Numbered from the stretch's first letter, positions 9,601-22,680 are shown. The stretch: 64,000 bases of DNA from Bettongia penicillata ogilbyi (GCA_023548195.1 JAJHZJ010000400.1:310001-374000); one strand, 5' to 3'. The notes: generated by a model not told the origin, from the sequence alone. Made by a program: numbers and translations.

Positions 9601-9669
9601 TTAAAAAATGAATAATATGTATGGACTGATGAAGGCCCAAATAAACAAAACCAAAGGGGAAAAATACAA

Positions 9670-9697
9670 ACACACAAACACACACACACACACACAT
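9670..9697. repeat. (CA)n microsatellite
   Basis: Short CA tract in A-rich sequence after the L1/SINE block. Confidence 0.9.
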
Positions 9698-9699
9698 AA

Positions 9700-10535
9700 A
9701 ACAATCAAAAGTTCATCAAAGTTTTTGATTGATGAAAAGGCAAACTTTGAGAATTTAAATATCTATTAAGGCATCATAGCAGAGATAATAAATCACACCT
9801 CTTTCCCAGTGGCAGAGAGATGGAGGAGACTCATGTGATGAAATAGTACATTTATTAATCATAGTATTAGGTGATTTTATTTAATAGTTCTTTTTTTTAA
9901 ATTATGCAAAGCAAGGTTTTTATCTGTTGGACAGATATTAAATGATTATGAAATGATTACGATGGAAAGACAAAAAAAATTTCAACATGATATTTTAAAA
10001 AAATACATAAGATCAGATTTCCATATGGATACTAGCCATTTGAAACTGTCTTTATTGTTCTGAGCACTCAATCTTCATAAAATGTTTAAGCCCCCCAGCC
10101 TTTCAACAAACAAATTGATTTTCAGCAAACCATGTTCTGAAGGGTTTCTACAATTCTTGGAAATGTATATTGTTATGTTTCAGAACTTGTTAGACATAGT
10201 GCCCTATAAGTGTAATCCCTGATGCTAGATAAACTGAGGTTGGTTTATTGATCAATTGAGTTTGAGTATTCTAAACTGTAGTAGAACTACAGCAAATTGG
10301 GTGTCCACACTAAATGTAGCACAAATATTGTAAGCTTCTGGGAATGGGGAATAGAAGATTACCAGATTCCATAATAAGGGGAATCTGGTCCAGGATAGAA
10401 ACAGGACAGTTCTATGCTTTCATCATCATTAATAAGGTGGTACTCTTTTTATGAATGCTAACTGTCATTGAATAAAGTACTAGGATCCAAGGTAAAAGAA
10501 GTTCATTTTTAATGTCATTAGGAAAATTGGTATAA
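9700..10535. other. Unassigned, no gene seen
   Basis: AT-rich unique-looking sequence. I see no coding frame, RNA gene or recognisable repeat apart from simple A and T runs. Confidence 0.6.
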
Positions 10536-10539
10536 ACAC

Positions 10540-11275
10540 ATTCTTGAAATTAAAAAAAATACTGAAGAAAATAACACATTAAAAAATAGACTAATCCAAA
10601 TGTCAAAAGAGATTTAAAAAACCAATGAGGAGAAGAATGCCTTAAAAGGCAGAACTGACCAAATGGAGAAGGAAGTTCAAAAGCTCACTGAAGAAAATAA
10701 TTCCTTCACTATTAGAATGGAGTAAATGGAAATTCATGACTCTTCAAGAATCAATGAATTATAAAACTGAACCAAAAGAATGAAAAATACAAGACAATGT
10801 GAAATATCTCATTGGAAAACCTACAGACTTAGAAAATACATCCAGAAGAGATAACTTAAAAATTATTGGACTACCTGAAAGCCATGATCAAAAAAGGCCT
10901 AGACATCATCTTTCAAGAAATTATCAAGGAAGACTTCCCTGATATTCTAGAATCAGAGGGAAAAATAGAAATGGAAAGAATCCACCAATCGCCTCTGGAA
11001 AGAGATACTGAAAGGAAAATTCCGAGGAATATTTTAGATGAATTCCAAAGTTCCCAGGTCAAGGAGAACATATTACAAGCATCCAGTAAGAAACAATTAA
11101 AGTATTTTGGAAACACAATCACCATAACACAAGAGCTAGCAGCTTCTATGTTAAGGTATCCAAAGTGTTTAGAATATAATATTCTGAAGGTCAGAGGATC
11201 TAAGATTAAAAGAATAACCTACACAGCAAAACTGAATATAATACTTCAGGGGAAAAATGTCTGCTATGGGGTATC
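10540..11275 (+). pseudogene. L1/HAL1 ORF1 relic
   Basis: Encodes the coiled-coil part of ORF1p in broken frames up to about 10860, then an open stretch of about 130 codons. The RRM-like region contains a 'DNLKIIGLPESHDQ'-like sequence. The C-terminal domain keeps ILQASSKKQLKYFGNTITIT and ITYTAKLNIILQGK, the RNA-binding signature of L1 ORF1p. ORF1p binds L1 RNA in the cytoplasmic RNP. The internal stops include the TAA/TAG codons near 10615 and 10724. Homology stops at about 11265, shortly before the 7SL copy. Whether it was HAL1 or full L1 cannot be told because the 3' part is missing. Confidence 0.85.
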
Positions 11276-11334
11276 AAAGAGAATAAAATTATTTATTGTA
11301 GATGATAGTGGTTTCATAGCCAATAAAAGAGAAA

Positions 11335-11620
11335 GCTGTGTGTTGTGGTACATGCTTGTAATCCCAGTTGAACAGAAATCTGGACTCTCTTGAGCTTGGG
11401 AGTCTTGAACTAAATGAAGGCAAAGCCAAATGGATGCCTGCACTAAAGTTGGGTATAACATAGTGACTCCCCAACCAAGAGTAAAGGCAGCTAGGTTTTC
11501 TAAGGAGGGAAAAAAATTATTCTAGACTCAAAATGGGGGAGACAAAGCTCCCATGCTGTTGACAATGACATCAGACTTGTTAGTAGCCCCAACGCTTCCA
11601 TCCTGGGCAAGACACAAAAA
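11335..11620 (+). pseudogene. RN7SL (pseudogene): 7SL (SRP) RNA pseudogene, near full length
   Basis: The sequence follows 7SL RNA from its 5' end (gctgtgtgttgtggtacatg then cttgtaatccc, against the gccgggcgcggtggcgcgtg...gtagtccc start) through the middle S domain (gcctgcactaaagttgggta, ggttttctaaggaggg, caaagctcccatgctg) to the 3' end (catcctgggcaagaca). It is diverged and lacks a clear promoter context, so it is a retropseudogene rather than a working SRP RNA gene. Because the S domain is present it is not an Alu-type SINE. It sits about 60 bp after an ORF1 relic. Confidence 0.85.
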
Positions 11621-11624
11621 TTCT

Positions 11625-13680
11625 AATACTTAGAGAGAAGAGGAAGAGGAGAAGGAGGAAGAGATTATATATAAATGTTTTTCTAGGTTCAGAATAACAG
11701 TGCCAAGAAATTGATATTGATTAGGTTTTATGTATAGCCTTCAGACCAAGATAATATGTCAGAGAGGTCACATGTTTGGCATACTCTGAAATTAAATGAT
11801 ATATACTTATGTTATATGTACAGAATCTATTTTTATGGAGACAAAGAATGTAAAGAAAAATGTCTTTAGTAGAACTAAATCTTCTTCAATCTGAAATTTC
11901 TAAATATTTGAAGATTTCATATTGACATTTCATTGATTAAATGACATCAAGATTTCAGAAAATACAGTCCTCAGATCCTAAAATTCCCAGCTACTGGTCA
12001 TCCTTGAAAAAACCTATTTCCCAACAATACTCTAATAATCTGATTTTCTTTTACAATGTGTCAAACAGAATTCTTCTTATTGTCCATGAAGGTGCTTTCC
12101 TTGGACTTCCATGAATGTCTTCTTTAAATCTTTTACTCATCCTGACAGCAGGCTATTAGGTGGAAAGTGCTTTTTAAGGACATCGAAAACCACACAAATA
12201 TTATTGGCTATTTTCAGAATACAGGGACTAACTATGACTCCTAGAGGCCATCAATATGAATGATAAAAGCATTGAAGCATAGAATACAGAGCATGTTATC
12301 ACCTTTATTTTTGCTTGACAGATATCTTATTGAAAGGCATAGCATGAAATCCCAGGAATATTTTTTGCCTTTATTTTTATTTTTCCTTTATTTCTTCATG
12401 AGGACTTCTATATTGTGGTGTTGTTTCCTTATTGATTATTTCCTTGATAAAATTTCCAGTAAATATAGTCTTTAGATTCACTCAGCAAACATTAATTAAT
12501 TACCTACTTTGTGTTATGGATACAACATTTAGATGAAAGAAAACTGTCATTATGCAAATCACAGAATGATCAATCATGTTTTTAGAGTGCCTCCAAGACA
12601 GTCTTGTTTAAGAAAAAAAAATTATTTACTTCCCACTCACTCCTTACTGATATAAATAATTTACAATGTTAGTGATCAAGTGTTAAGTAAAAATGTGAAG
12701 TTAAAATCTAGTGAATGAGGGGAGATAAAATAATAGCATGATAGAATTCCAGCATCAAAGAAAGATTTTATTAAGGATAGGAAGATAGTCCCTTGTCATG
12801 GTCGTTGGGGAATGGGCATGGGAATCATTAATTTTGAATATAAGAAAGGATATGTTGGAGACCAAATGCCCCCCAAAAGTACAAAGAAGAGAGGACTAGG
12901 GCATAAGTTAAAGACAATAAGAAAGGACAACTATATTGTCTGAGACTGAAACAAAGTGAGGAGGAGAGATTGAGAATGGTTCTGGGATATAGAAGAAGAA
13001 GAGTTAAGGGTGATCAAGACTGGTCTCAATTACCTTGGTAACTTAATCCACTGAGACAGAAAGGAGCAATAGTGCTGTTGGGGACCTTAGAAAAGAGAAC
13101 ATTTGGAGCTAAAGTGGATGTAATTAGACTTCCATTACCAGTAGCAGAATAAGATTTTAGTGGTAAAAGTCCAACAGAGTTTGGGTACCAAAAAATAATA
13201 ATGGACACAGACTATGTAATTTCATTATTCCTGTTACCATTCAGTAGCTTTGGAGTAAAAAGAAAAGTGGATTCTATTTGTGATTCAAATTTGATTAATA
13301 GCATGTGAAAAAAGGAAAATAAGGGAGTTAAGAATATAGGTAAACCTTATTAAAGTGTCTGGTTGATATTTTTCTTTTTATATTTCTAGCCTGAACATGA
13401 CTCTCTATGGCCAATAAAGCTAATGCATAATACAGATTTAATAGTTAAATCTCTTTATTTCATATAATCATCATCCCATCTATCCTATTCCACAAAATGA
13501 TGAGTAATCACAGTTCTTATGCACAGTAGTTCTTTTAAGTATACAGGTAGAAAGATAGATAAAACATCTCAAACTTAAATATTATACTCAATACAACAAT
13601 ATGTGTAGTGAATTAGTAAGGTTTTTAATTGACCAGAAAAGGATAAAAAATTGAGAGGTAGAGGTGATTCTTTTGTGTAT
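11625..13680. other. Unassigned, no gene seen
   Basis: Mostly unique-looking AT-rich sequence with a purine-rich run at 11635-11665 and a weak antisense L2 3'-end match around 12482-12540. No coding frame or RNA gene is supported. Confidence 0.55.
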
Positions 13681-13684
13681 GGCA

Positions 13685-13690
13685 GATATA

Positions 13691-13730
<40 letters not shown>
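13685..13730. repeat. (TA)n microsatellite
   Basis: TA dinucleotides with one gtg interruption; can extrude a cruciform. Confidence 0.95.
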
Positions 13731-13733
<3 letters not shown>

Positions 13734-13799
13734 CTGCAATATGAAATACTCTGGTGAAAGAAATTTCTTCACTTCACTTTTTATCTTACCCAAGTTTAA

Positions 13800-15295
13800 G
13801 TTGTTGTAGAATAATTATTAAAAATTTATTTCTAATATTTTTAACATTTTGAGTTTTAAATTATCTCCCTCTCTCCTATCCCATTACACTCACTGAAAAG
13901 GCAATCAATAAAGTATCAATTAATTGTGAAGCAATCCAAAATTTATTTCCTTATTATGTAAATATGTAAAACAAGAAATATAAAGAAATGGGAAAACAGT
14001 ATTTTTAAATCTACACTCAGAGTTTATCTGGTCTCTCTCTTGAGGTGCATAATATTTTTCATCATGGGGCCTTTGGATTTGTTTTGGATTATTGACTTGA
14101 TCAGAGTAGCTCAGTCTTTCACAGTTGGTAATTGTCAAAACATCTCTGATACTTTATGCCATGTTCTCCTGTTTATGCTCACTTCACTTTGCAGCATTTC
14201 ATATTGCTTCGCTGTTTTTTCAGTTTTTTTCAGTTTTTTCAGTTTTTCATATTGCTTATCATTTTTTTTGCCACAATGATATTCTATCACAATCATATGC
14301 CAAATCTTGTTCAATTGTTCCTTGACTGATGGGCATCCCCTCAATTTCCACTTCTTTGCCACCACAAAAAGAGCTGCTATAAGTGTTGTTGTACAAATAG
14401 GTCTTTCTCATTTTCCTTTGATTTCTTTGAGATATAGAACTACTAGTGGTATTGGTTAGTCAATGAGTTTGCATAAAATTTTAGAGTCCTATATTTCTAA
14501 ATTTTCTCCAGAGTAATCAGACAATTTCACCACTCCACCAACACTGCATTAGTGTCCCTATTTTTCCATGTTTAGTCCAACATTTGTCACTTTAGTTTTC
14601 CATCATGTTAGTCAATATGATAGGTATGAGGTGGTACCTCAGAGCTGTTTTAATTTGCATTTCTTTACCCAGTATTGATTTAGAGCACTTTTTCACATAA
14701 CTTGTTTGCTTATATTTCTTCATCTGAAAACTGCCTATGTGTGTCCTTTGACCATTTATTAACTGGGGAATCCATTATACACACATATATATGTATATAT
14801 GCACACATATATGTGTGTGTGACACATACATATATACATATATATGTCAGTTTTCTGAGCTACATTTGAAAAAATGAGGTTTTTTTTATCAGAGGAACTT
14901 GCTGTAAAATTTCCCTCCACTTTCCTGTTTTCCTTCTCATTTTGAGTGTTTTATTTATGTAATTTTTTTAGTATTATGTAATCAAAATTACATTTTACCA
15001 CCTATGATCTTTTCTATATCTTGTTTGGTCATAAACTGTCCCCTTATCCATACATTTGACAGATAATTTTACTTGCTCCTCTGATATGTTTATGATACCA
15101 CCCTTTATGTCTAAATCGTACACCCATTTTGACTTTATCTTGATATATGGTGTGAGATGTGGTCTATAACTGGTTTCAACCAAATTGCTTTCCAGTTTTA
15201 CTAGAATTTTTTGTCAAATACTGAGTTCTTACAGCAAAAGTTTAGATCTTTGAATTAATCAACAGCAGATTACTGTGGACATTTACTCCTTTCAG
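13800..15295 (-). mobile_element. L1 3' part (end of ORF2 and 3'UTR), antisense
   Basis: It begins after an A/T-rich 3' end and carries 3'UTR sequence. The end of ORF2 follows in antisense: tgatgggcatcccctcaatt, tgaggtggtacctcagagct, accatttattaactggggaa, ggtcataaactgtccc and gtgtgagatgtggtctataa. About 1.5 kb of the L1 3' half, one of the better preserved L1 copies here. No long frame survives. Confidence 0.8.
14776..14847. repeat. Mixed AT/AC alternating repeat inside L1
   Basis: Alternating purine-pyrimidine tract (acacatatatatgtatatat...) with several self-complementary segments, expanded within the L1 copy. Confidence 0.85.
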
Positions 15296-15304
15296 TTATG
15301 TTCC

Positions 15305-15372
15305 TTATCTATCTATCGATCCATCTATCTATCTGTCTATCGATCCATCTATCTGTCTATTTATCTATCTTT
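15305..15372. repeat. (ATCT)n tetranucleotide microsatellite
   Basis: About 16 units with cgatccatct and gtct variants at regular spacing, suggesting a short higher-order duplication. Confidence 0.93.
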
Positions 15373-15454
15373 ATCATCAAACTAATTCATGTGACAGTGA
15401 AATTCAAGAGATTCCACCAGCATTCCCATTCTCCCCCTCCACTTACTTTTTGTG

Positions 15455-15575
15455 AGGCATTTAGGGTCAAGTGACATATAAGGTCACACAACTAGTAACT
15501 GTGACTAGATTTGAACTCAGATCCTCCTGACTCCAGGGCCAATGCTCTATCTGCTGCCCCACCTAAATGGCCCCC
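15455..15575 (-). mobile_element. Mar1/MIR-type SINE fragment, antisense
   Basis: Carries aaggtcacacaactagtaac, gatttgaactcagatcctcc and the head revcomp 'caatgctctatctgctgccc'. Only the 5' half of the SINE remains. Confidence 0.75.
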
Positions 15576-15589
15576 TTGACTCCAAAAAC

Positions 15590-16835
15590 TTTTCCTTGCA
15601 TATATATTTTTTCATGAGATAATTTCCCTTATTTTTCTTCTCCATTCCACTCAGCCCAATGTATCCCACTCTCACCTTTTTTTAAAAAATCATTCCAACA
15701 GTCAACTCACTCTTATGCCTTCTCTCTATATGTAGTCCTTTTTAACTTCCCAATTAATGATAAAGTTTTCATGAATTACACTTACCATCTTTCCATACAG
15801 GAATATAAATAGTTTAATCCTACTGTGTCCTTAATGTTTTCTCTTTCATGTTTACCATTTTATACTTCTTTTCAGTCTTGTGTTTGAAAGTCAAATTTTC
15901 TATTCAGCTCTGAACATGTTATCAGGATTGCTTGAAAGTTCTCTGTTTTATTAAATATCCACTTTCTCCCTGAAGGATTTTACTCATTTTTTTCTGGATG
16001 GATTATTTTAGGTTGTACTCCCAACCCCTTTGCCTATAATATCCCAAACCAACCTCTCCTTTAACACAGAAGCTACTAAATCTTTTCTGTCCCTGATTGG
16101 GGCTCCAGGGTGTTGGAATTTCTGGTTGTTCACAACATTTTCCCCTTGAACTGTGACCTCTTTAATTTAGCTATAATATTCCAGGGTATTTACTATTTGG
16201 GATTGCTTCTAGGAGGGAATTGATGAATTCTTTCAATTTCTATTTTATCCTTTGGTTCTACAATATTGGGCAGCTGTTTTTCAGAGTCATGTTTTGGAAT
16301 TTACAAATTATGATGCTTCAAAGGAGGTTTGATCTTAGAAGAGGTGTTGCCACCGTTCCCTTATGCCTAGAACACTTGCTGTTACTTATTACCCCTATTC
16401 TGTTGGGACAGCAAGTGCTTCTTCATGTCCTGTAACTATAACTGTATCCTGGAAGCCAGATAGGTAGTGAAGTTGTCAAAGTGCACCTTGTCCTGTGCCC
16501 AGTGATAGCACAGAGGTTCCCTCTAGTTTTCTTCTGATCAGTTGCCCAAACTTTACTACTTCTGGTTTGAAAGATCGCAAAAAATTTCTCCTGTTATAAT
16601 TTCCAGTGTCTACTGCTGTTGCTGCTGCCATTTGCATTCTGGGATTTCCCCACCCTAGTGTCCCAGATTTCTTCTTCTTACCTCCTAAATTGTATTGGAC
16701 TGAAAAAAAAAATGTCTCTCCATCAACATCATATTGCTTACTGAATTTTTTTCAGGTATTATTTGAATACTGTTTGGAAGGTAATATTGAGAGAATTTAG
16801 CTGCTTCCTCTTCGTCATCTTGTCTTTGCCCTCTT
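15590..16835 (-). mobile_element. HAL1 relic, antisense
   Basis: On the minus strand it starts near 16835 with a degraded aagatgacgaagag-type 5' end and has a GC-richer 5' region. The ORF1 body is mostly deleted. It ends with the ORF1 C-terminus (revcomp of 15885-15960: ctttcaagcaatcctgataa, aaaatttgactttcaaacac) and the HAL1 3' tail. The tail after ORF1, with no ORF2, identifies HAL1 rather than L1. Confidence 0.7.
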
Positions 16836-16839
16836 AATT

Positions 16840-17365
16840 GTGTGTTAAGGAAGGAGATTGTATTCTTTCCCCCAGCTTACACATGATTCTTATGGAGTTT
16901 GTTTTTGGAGGTTTAGCATCCACATTACTCAAATAATAGCAATTAAAAATAATTATTAACCTTAAGTAAGATAGCCATTCTGAGATCCCTAGATTTTGAT
17001 CAGCACCAAATGGAAGGAGGAAAGATAATTCAAATTATTTGCTGGGATCACTGTACTGGCCTTTGCTAGCTATCTCCCTGGATAGCCTCATAGACATGCC
17101 TGTATGCAATGAAAAGATCTGCTAAATTAGCTGTTACCCTATAAATAATAATAGGTAACAGACTTTTTCTGTGGAAGTTTTAGTTACAAAGTGATTATTT
17201 ATATCACAAAATTTCCATTTTGTAGTTGAAAATATTATTTCAACCTCACTTTAGAAACTGAAAATATGCCTTACCTTATATCACATACCCTCTGATCTTC
17301 CTGCCCAACAGAAATACATATCATCTCCTAAAAAAAATGGAAGGCATCATGACATTTGCAACTTT
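16840..17365. other. Unassigned, no gene seen
   Basis: Unique-looking AT-rich sequence, no supported feature. Confidence 0.55.
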
Positions 17366-17369
17366 AATA

Positions 17370-17665
17370 AATATTTAGAATTGGAATGGTTTGCATATTT
17401 CTTCATATTTTCCATTTTGAAATCCTACATATGTTTCAAAGACCTGCTCAAACTCTTCCCCCTCCATGAAATTTCAGTCAGCTGTAATATTTCTTCCTTT
17501 TCTGAATTCCTAGCAATTTAATTTTATCTTTTCCAATATAATTATACTAGTTTATATCAAGATTTTGTTATTTCTACTCCTTGATAGAAAGTAATAGCAT
17601 CTTATTTATCTTTGTACTATTCCTATTACCTGGCAAAGGAAATATTTTTAAGGATGAATGAATAC
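17370..17665 (+). mobile_element. L2 3' end, sense
   Basis: The 'tttcaaagacctgctcaaac' block and the closing segment around 17580-17665 (gatagaaagtaatagcatct...tacctggcaaaggaaat) follow the L2 3' end layout. Old and diverged. Confidence 0.5.
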
Positions 17666-19690
17666 ACTTTAACTTAGGTAAATTTTGCATACTAAGATTT
17701 TATCAATTTTAGAAATAATTTTTATAGATTATCTAAACATTTTCCATTCTCCAAAAATAAGGAAATAGCTATAGGAATGAAGTTCATCATTTTTTTAAAG
17801 AAATATTTGTATGTGTGTGTGTGTGTATGTGTGCGTTTATGTGTGAATATGCTGTCTATCTATCCAAAATTTTCTTGGAGAAATCTTATGTAAGTTTTCT
17901 ATCTTAGGGATAACTGACACTAAGTGTGTGGGGGGTGAGGGAGAGACAGAGATGGAGGGAAGTTGGACAGGAGGATTTATATTCACCATTCCCACAGAAA
18001 GAAAAGTTGATAAGATGAAATTATGCTGATCTTAAGCAGGCCACGTTGCAATATTTTCAGCTACTGGAATTTCAAATGATTTCAAGGACTAATTTAGATG
18101 TAAGAATAAAACTTCTTTGGAGCTTTCTTTAATTTGTGAATCCAGGTTCCCAAATATATAATTAGGTATTGTTAATGCTATACAATGCCTTTTAGAAACA
18201 GCTTATGTAAATCTAAAATGTAAATATTTGTAATCCTTGTTTACAATGTCCAGCGTTCACAATGAGGCCTCTTCTGGTTTCATTTCCAGCTTCCTAGTCA
18301 AATCCAAAAGAAATTTTTAAGAATAAATTCATTTGATTTTACTCATTTACTACCTAAAAATTCAAACTTGTGACTAATTTATTAAATTATGAATGCTTTC
18401 AATATTGCCTTGAGTTATCACCAAAAGCCCTGGCTCCATGTCAGGCCATTGCTGTTAATGATATAAGGGCATCAGTGACATTATTTCAGGGACCAGGTAT
18501 GGTTAAGAGTGGCAAGAATGAATGAATTTATCCTGGGCTTGATGTTCATTGCTTGCTACATAACTGCTCATTGTCTATGTCTACCTCAGCTTGCCCTTTA
18601 AAAAGCAAGTATATGTTTTAATTGGTCATTTTTGGGGTTATGACATCTGAGGAAAACTACATTGAAATTCATTTTTAATTTGCACATTAATAGATAGCAA
18701 AATTCATGTAACCTACATAATTTAATACACCAAAGCATAAAGCATCTGTTCATTATTACTTAAAATTGTCTCTTGTCTCCAAGTGAATATTCTTTTCTCA
18801 GACTAAAAAACATTGAGATAAATTGGTATTCCTTTAACAAAATGAACAGGTGGTCAAGTCTATGATGATCTTTATCAATATTTAGAAGACAATGAGTTTG
18901 TCTAAGAGGTTCTTTTCAAAATGAAATCATGCAAAAATTCCAAGTCATTTATTCTGCCTTCTACATGCTGTCTTAGTATGTAGCTGCCACAATATTTCAT
19001 AAATAAAACATTTCCATAAATTCTTCATAAACAGAATACTTCTGCATAAACTCATGAGCACAGTATGGGGTCTTCTTTAAAATTCTTTCTTTATTGATGA
19101 GACAGTTAATCACCTTATGCAACTTGCTAACAAAGGATAGGAGGCTAGACTTTTAACGCTGTAGGATAGAATATATAGTGTGCTATTATTCAACATGTTC
19201 TCCAGAACACCATAAGTCCTACGGAGTCTCAGAAAAAGGTATCTGGAAAAAGAAATACAGTATATCAAATAGGATGATACATTGTAATGGCACATGCAAG
19301 AAAAGACTTTTATTTTTTGGTGTGGGTCCCATCCACTAATTTGAAAGATTTTACAGCTTTAGTTGACACAAGGAATGAGCAATCACATAAATAAATAATT
19401 CTGTTTTGGTGGCCTTGAATGTTTCTGTCGAGATCAGACAGTTTGCTTATTAATATGCATATGTTCATTTTATATACTCACATCGTAAGTCAGCTTTGAA
19501 TCCTTTAATAAAAAGTCAAAGAGAATTAAACAAGCTCAAAATAAAAATCTTAAGAGGTAAAAAGACAACTGAGTATATGTTTATATGCACATGCATGTTA
19601 TATGTAAAGGTATAAGGTCTGAAACTCTGGTTTGTTAATATAAGTAACTCCCAGGTGAGAAAACTTTCTTTCCCAATGCAAGTCAGTGCC
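17665..19690. other. Unassigned, no gene seen
   Basis: Contains a short GT tract near 17812-17835 and otherwise unique-looking AT-rich sequence. No frame, RNA gene or clear repeat. Confidence 0.55.
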
Positions 19691-19850
19691 TTCTCTTCAG
19701 TTTAATTTCAGAGCTTCTTAGAGCACTAAAAATTGAAAATCATTTGTCAATGATCACATAGACAGTATGAAGGAGAGGTAATAATTGATCTTAGATCTTT
19801 ATGACTTTGAGGCCAACTCTTTATCCCCTGTGTTGCACTGCTTATATCTT
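19690..19850 (-). mobile_element. MIR/THER1-type SINE fragment, antisense
   Basis: Weak match: gtcaatgatcacatagacag is the ageing form of the CORE 'ggtcacacagctag' block, followed by the degraded head ('ccaactctttatcccctgtg'). Confidence 0.45.
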
Positions 19851-21770
19851 CGTAACTCCAGGAAATCTTTCTCTATTGATTTATAAATGCTGATTTTACT
19901 AGTCTATAGAACAAGAACGTGTCCAATTGAAAACTGATGTCATTGGTTCTGAGATACACCTTGTAGCAGAGTGTTATGTTTTTCCTATCAATTAAAAACT
20001 TTCTACTGAGTAAACAGAAGGAACATGTTGTATAGTTTCCCATTTAGTCTGAAACTGGAATACTAGAAATCTTGGACTATTTTTCAGATATCAGATTTCC
20101 TGATTCTCTTCCTTTTCTGCTAAAATTCCATTTTTTACTCTCTTATTTTTCTTATTTCTCTCCCTATGAAAGAGCCATCTTATATAATTTTCCAAAAAAT
20201 ACAAGTTTTCTTGGATTGATTTTCTGAAATGTCTGAATTAGAAACAAGACACAAAACTGTGTCCTAAAAAGATTAGATATTTTGGATTGCTTTCTAAAAA
20301 CATCTAATATTAAAACAGCCTACAAAAATAACTAAAATTCTTTTAGGTGAATAAAGTTGGAAATCATAATATTCTAATTATATATAATGATACTTTTCTA
20401 CAAAGCAAGCAAATTCAAACTTACTTTCACAGAATCTCAGATTAAAAAATTTTTTTAAAAAATCAGAGATGATTTGTAAAGGCCATGCCCAAATGGGAAT
20501 ACCCTGTAGCTTACCAAGGAATGTTTTTCACACTTCAATTTTAAGACCACAACTGCTGGGGAACCCACTATGTTTTTGTTTTTGTTTTGTTTTTTTTCTT
20601 GGAGTGGTGACATTTAGACAGTTGTATACCATTTACTGGGGATATGTATGTGAGGGGAGGAGAGACATACTATTCCAAACTGTTGCCACTAACAATGAAA
20701 TCACAAATAAGGCCCAATTTACATTAAACAGTTATGGCCCAAAGGGGTAGGGTCTCTCAATAACTCAAAATATTCATTTGCAATGAATCTGGGGACATGA
20801 ATGCAGGAATGTTACTGCCTCATAATCAAATATCTTGCTGCCAAAGTGCCCTAATTGGCCTTGATGTTTGAAAGTGTGATAGAAAACCAAAAAAAAGAAA
20901 AAATTTAAACTCAGTATATAAAAGAAAAACCACTCCTATTTAATGAATGAAATGCCTTCCTTGGTCTCTAGGGTCCAAAATTAGGAGCACTGGCCTCAGG
21001 CATCCAGATTCCTCAGTCATAGCTCGGCACAGAGTCTTCTCTAAGGGAAAGGTCTGCTGTACATAAGTTGCACCCACCAAAACTGCATCTGTCCTATGGC
21101 AAAAACAAACAGAAACCACCTTTCCCTCAAGGGAATATACTAATATTTAACAAAACTCTCTGATTATTATAAATTTCAAAAGTTTATAACACATGATTTA
21201 TAAGCACTAATCTTGGCTGCTCCTGGATATAAATGAAACATGGTGCCAATAGTCTCTAGTTTAGGATGCAGTGACCCCATGGACATAGTAAGTGTGGGAG
21301 AGGCCATCTTTATTGACTTTGACTCTTTAGGACTTTGGGCTTTCTGCACAATATGATAGTCTACTGTCTGTCTTCCTTGTAGGGATGGCTTTATGAAAGA
21401 AATTTATTTCATTACTCCTACATCAAAGAAGTTTTTATTTTGCTATATTCTTTCTGGGAGTTTCTCTAAATATTCTTCCATTCACTGATCAAACATACAC
21501 TTACTTTCTTAGCTTTGTATCTTGAATGAAAACTGAGAACATGAACTCACCATCTCTTAAGACTACTCTTTCAATTCTTTTTTACAGTCTAGTTATTAGG
21601 AATGTCTTCCATGAAGTAAGTTAAAATCCGTGCCTCTGAAGCTCCCACCCAAGTAAAATGTAGGTTAAATTATGGCTGTATTTATGGCGTGGTTCTTAAC
21701 CAGTATGGGTCTTGAACCTAAGCTGAGAAGACATACTGTTCATAATAATGGTAATCACCATTATAGCAAC
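19850..21770. other. Unassigned, no gene seen
   Basis: Includes a 93-codon open frame at 20469-20750 with no recognisable domain and a T-rich middle; I do not support it as a gene. The rest is unique-looking. Confidence 0.55.
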
Positions 21771-21774
21771 AACA

Positions 21775-21990
21775 ATAACAGTTATAAAATGTTTTAACAT
21801 TTGAAAAGCACTTTTGAAACATGATCCCATTTGATCCTTACAGTAATCTTTGGAGGTAGTGCTATTATTAGCCCCATTTTATAGATGAAGAAACTGAGGC
21901 ATATAGAACATAAGTGACTTGCCTAGAGTCACACAGCTAATACATGTCTAAGATAGGATTTTCAGTTGAATCGTCCTGACTCGTGTTGTC
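21775..21990 (-). mobile_element. MIR SINE, antisense, nearly complete
   Basis: Clear core: ttatagatgaagaaactgag, gtgacttgcctagagtcaca and agctaatacatgtct, with the 3' part (aaaatgttttaacatttgaa then aagcacttttg). Confidence 0.82.
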
Positions 21991-22078
21991 TCTGAAGAAG
22001 AATTATTTGTTTGTTAGATATTTTTTACAAATGCATCCTACAAAAGTAAATTTTTAAAAAATTGAAAATTTATATATA

Positions 22079-22079
<1 letters not shown>

Positions 22080-22112
<33 letters not shown>
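22080..22112. repeat. (AC)n microsatellite
   Basis: Sixteen uninterrupted AC units. Confidence 0.97.
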
Positions 22113-22114
<2 letters not shown>

Positions 22115-22139
22115 TCACACTGGTGAAGAGGCAAGGAAA

Positions 22140-22270
22140 GGCAATAAGTATTTATTAGGTCTTTAATATATGTCAGGCATTGTATGGCAGATACAAGAAA
22201 AAATGAAGTCCCTGCCTTCAAGGAACTTACACTTTAATGGGGCAATATAGCATAGAAATAGGAATGAAAA
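22140..22270 (-). mobile_element. L2 3' end, antisense
   Basis: Antisense L2 3' layout: aataagtatttattaggtct, tatgtcaggcattgtatggc, ccctgccttcaaggaactta. Confidence 0.7.
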
Positions 22271-22653
22271 CGTGTAGAAGAGGAATGAAGGATGGTCTGT
22301 TTTGGCCTCTACTGAGAGATGGAGACCCCAAAATCTCATCAATAAAAGAAGGCAAACTTGGCTGAGGGATGTTTCAGGATAAGAAATTCATGTGGGTAAT
22401 TAAATCTTCCAGGATGAGGAGTCCCAGCCATTTAGTTATCTAAGGCATGGTGCCAAAACATGGAAAGTCAGGAGCAAAGCTGAATGGGAAATGAAGGAAG
22501 GGAACATGAAATAGATGAAATTCCATTTCCTGCCTATTTAAAGATAAATAGTATGTTGTGTCTCATGTCTACAATGCATTTTCTCTTTATCCTGACCAAT
22601 TAAATCCTTAGTTGCCTTCAACTCTCAACTTAAGGGCTTTCTTCTAGTGGAAA

Positions 22654-22680
22654 TGTGTGTGTGTGTGTGTGTGTGAGTGT
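22654..22680. repeat. (GT)n microsatellite
   Basis: About 11 GT units, then gagtgtgat. Confidence 0.9.

Noticed and set aside
20469..20750. 93-codon open frame (plus strand)
   Set aside because: No start context, no domain, and its hydrophobic run comes from a T-rich stretch.
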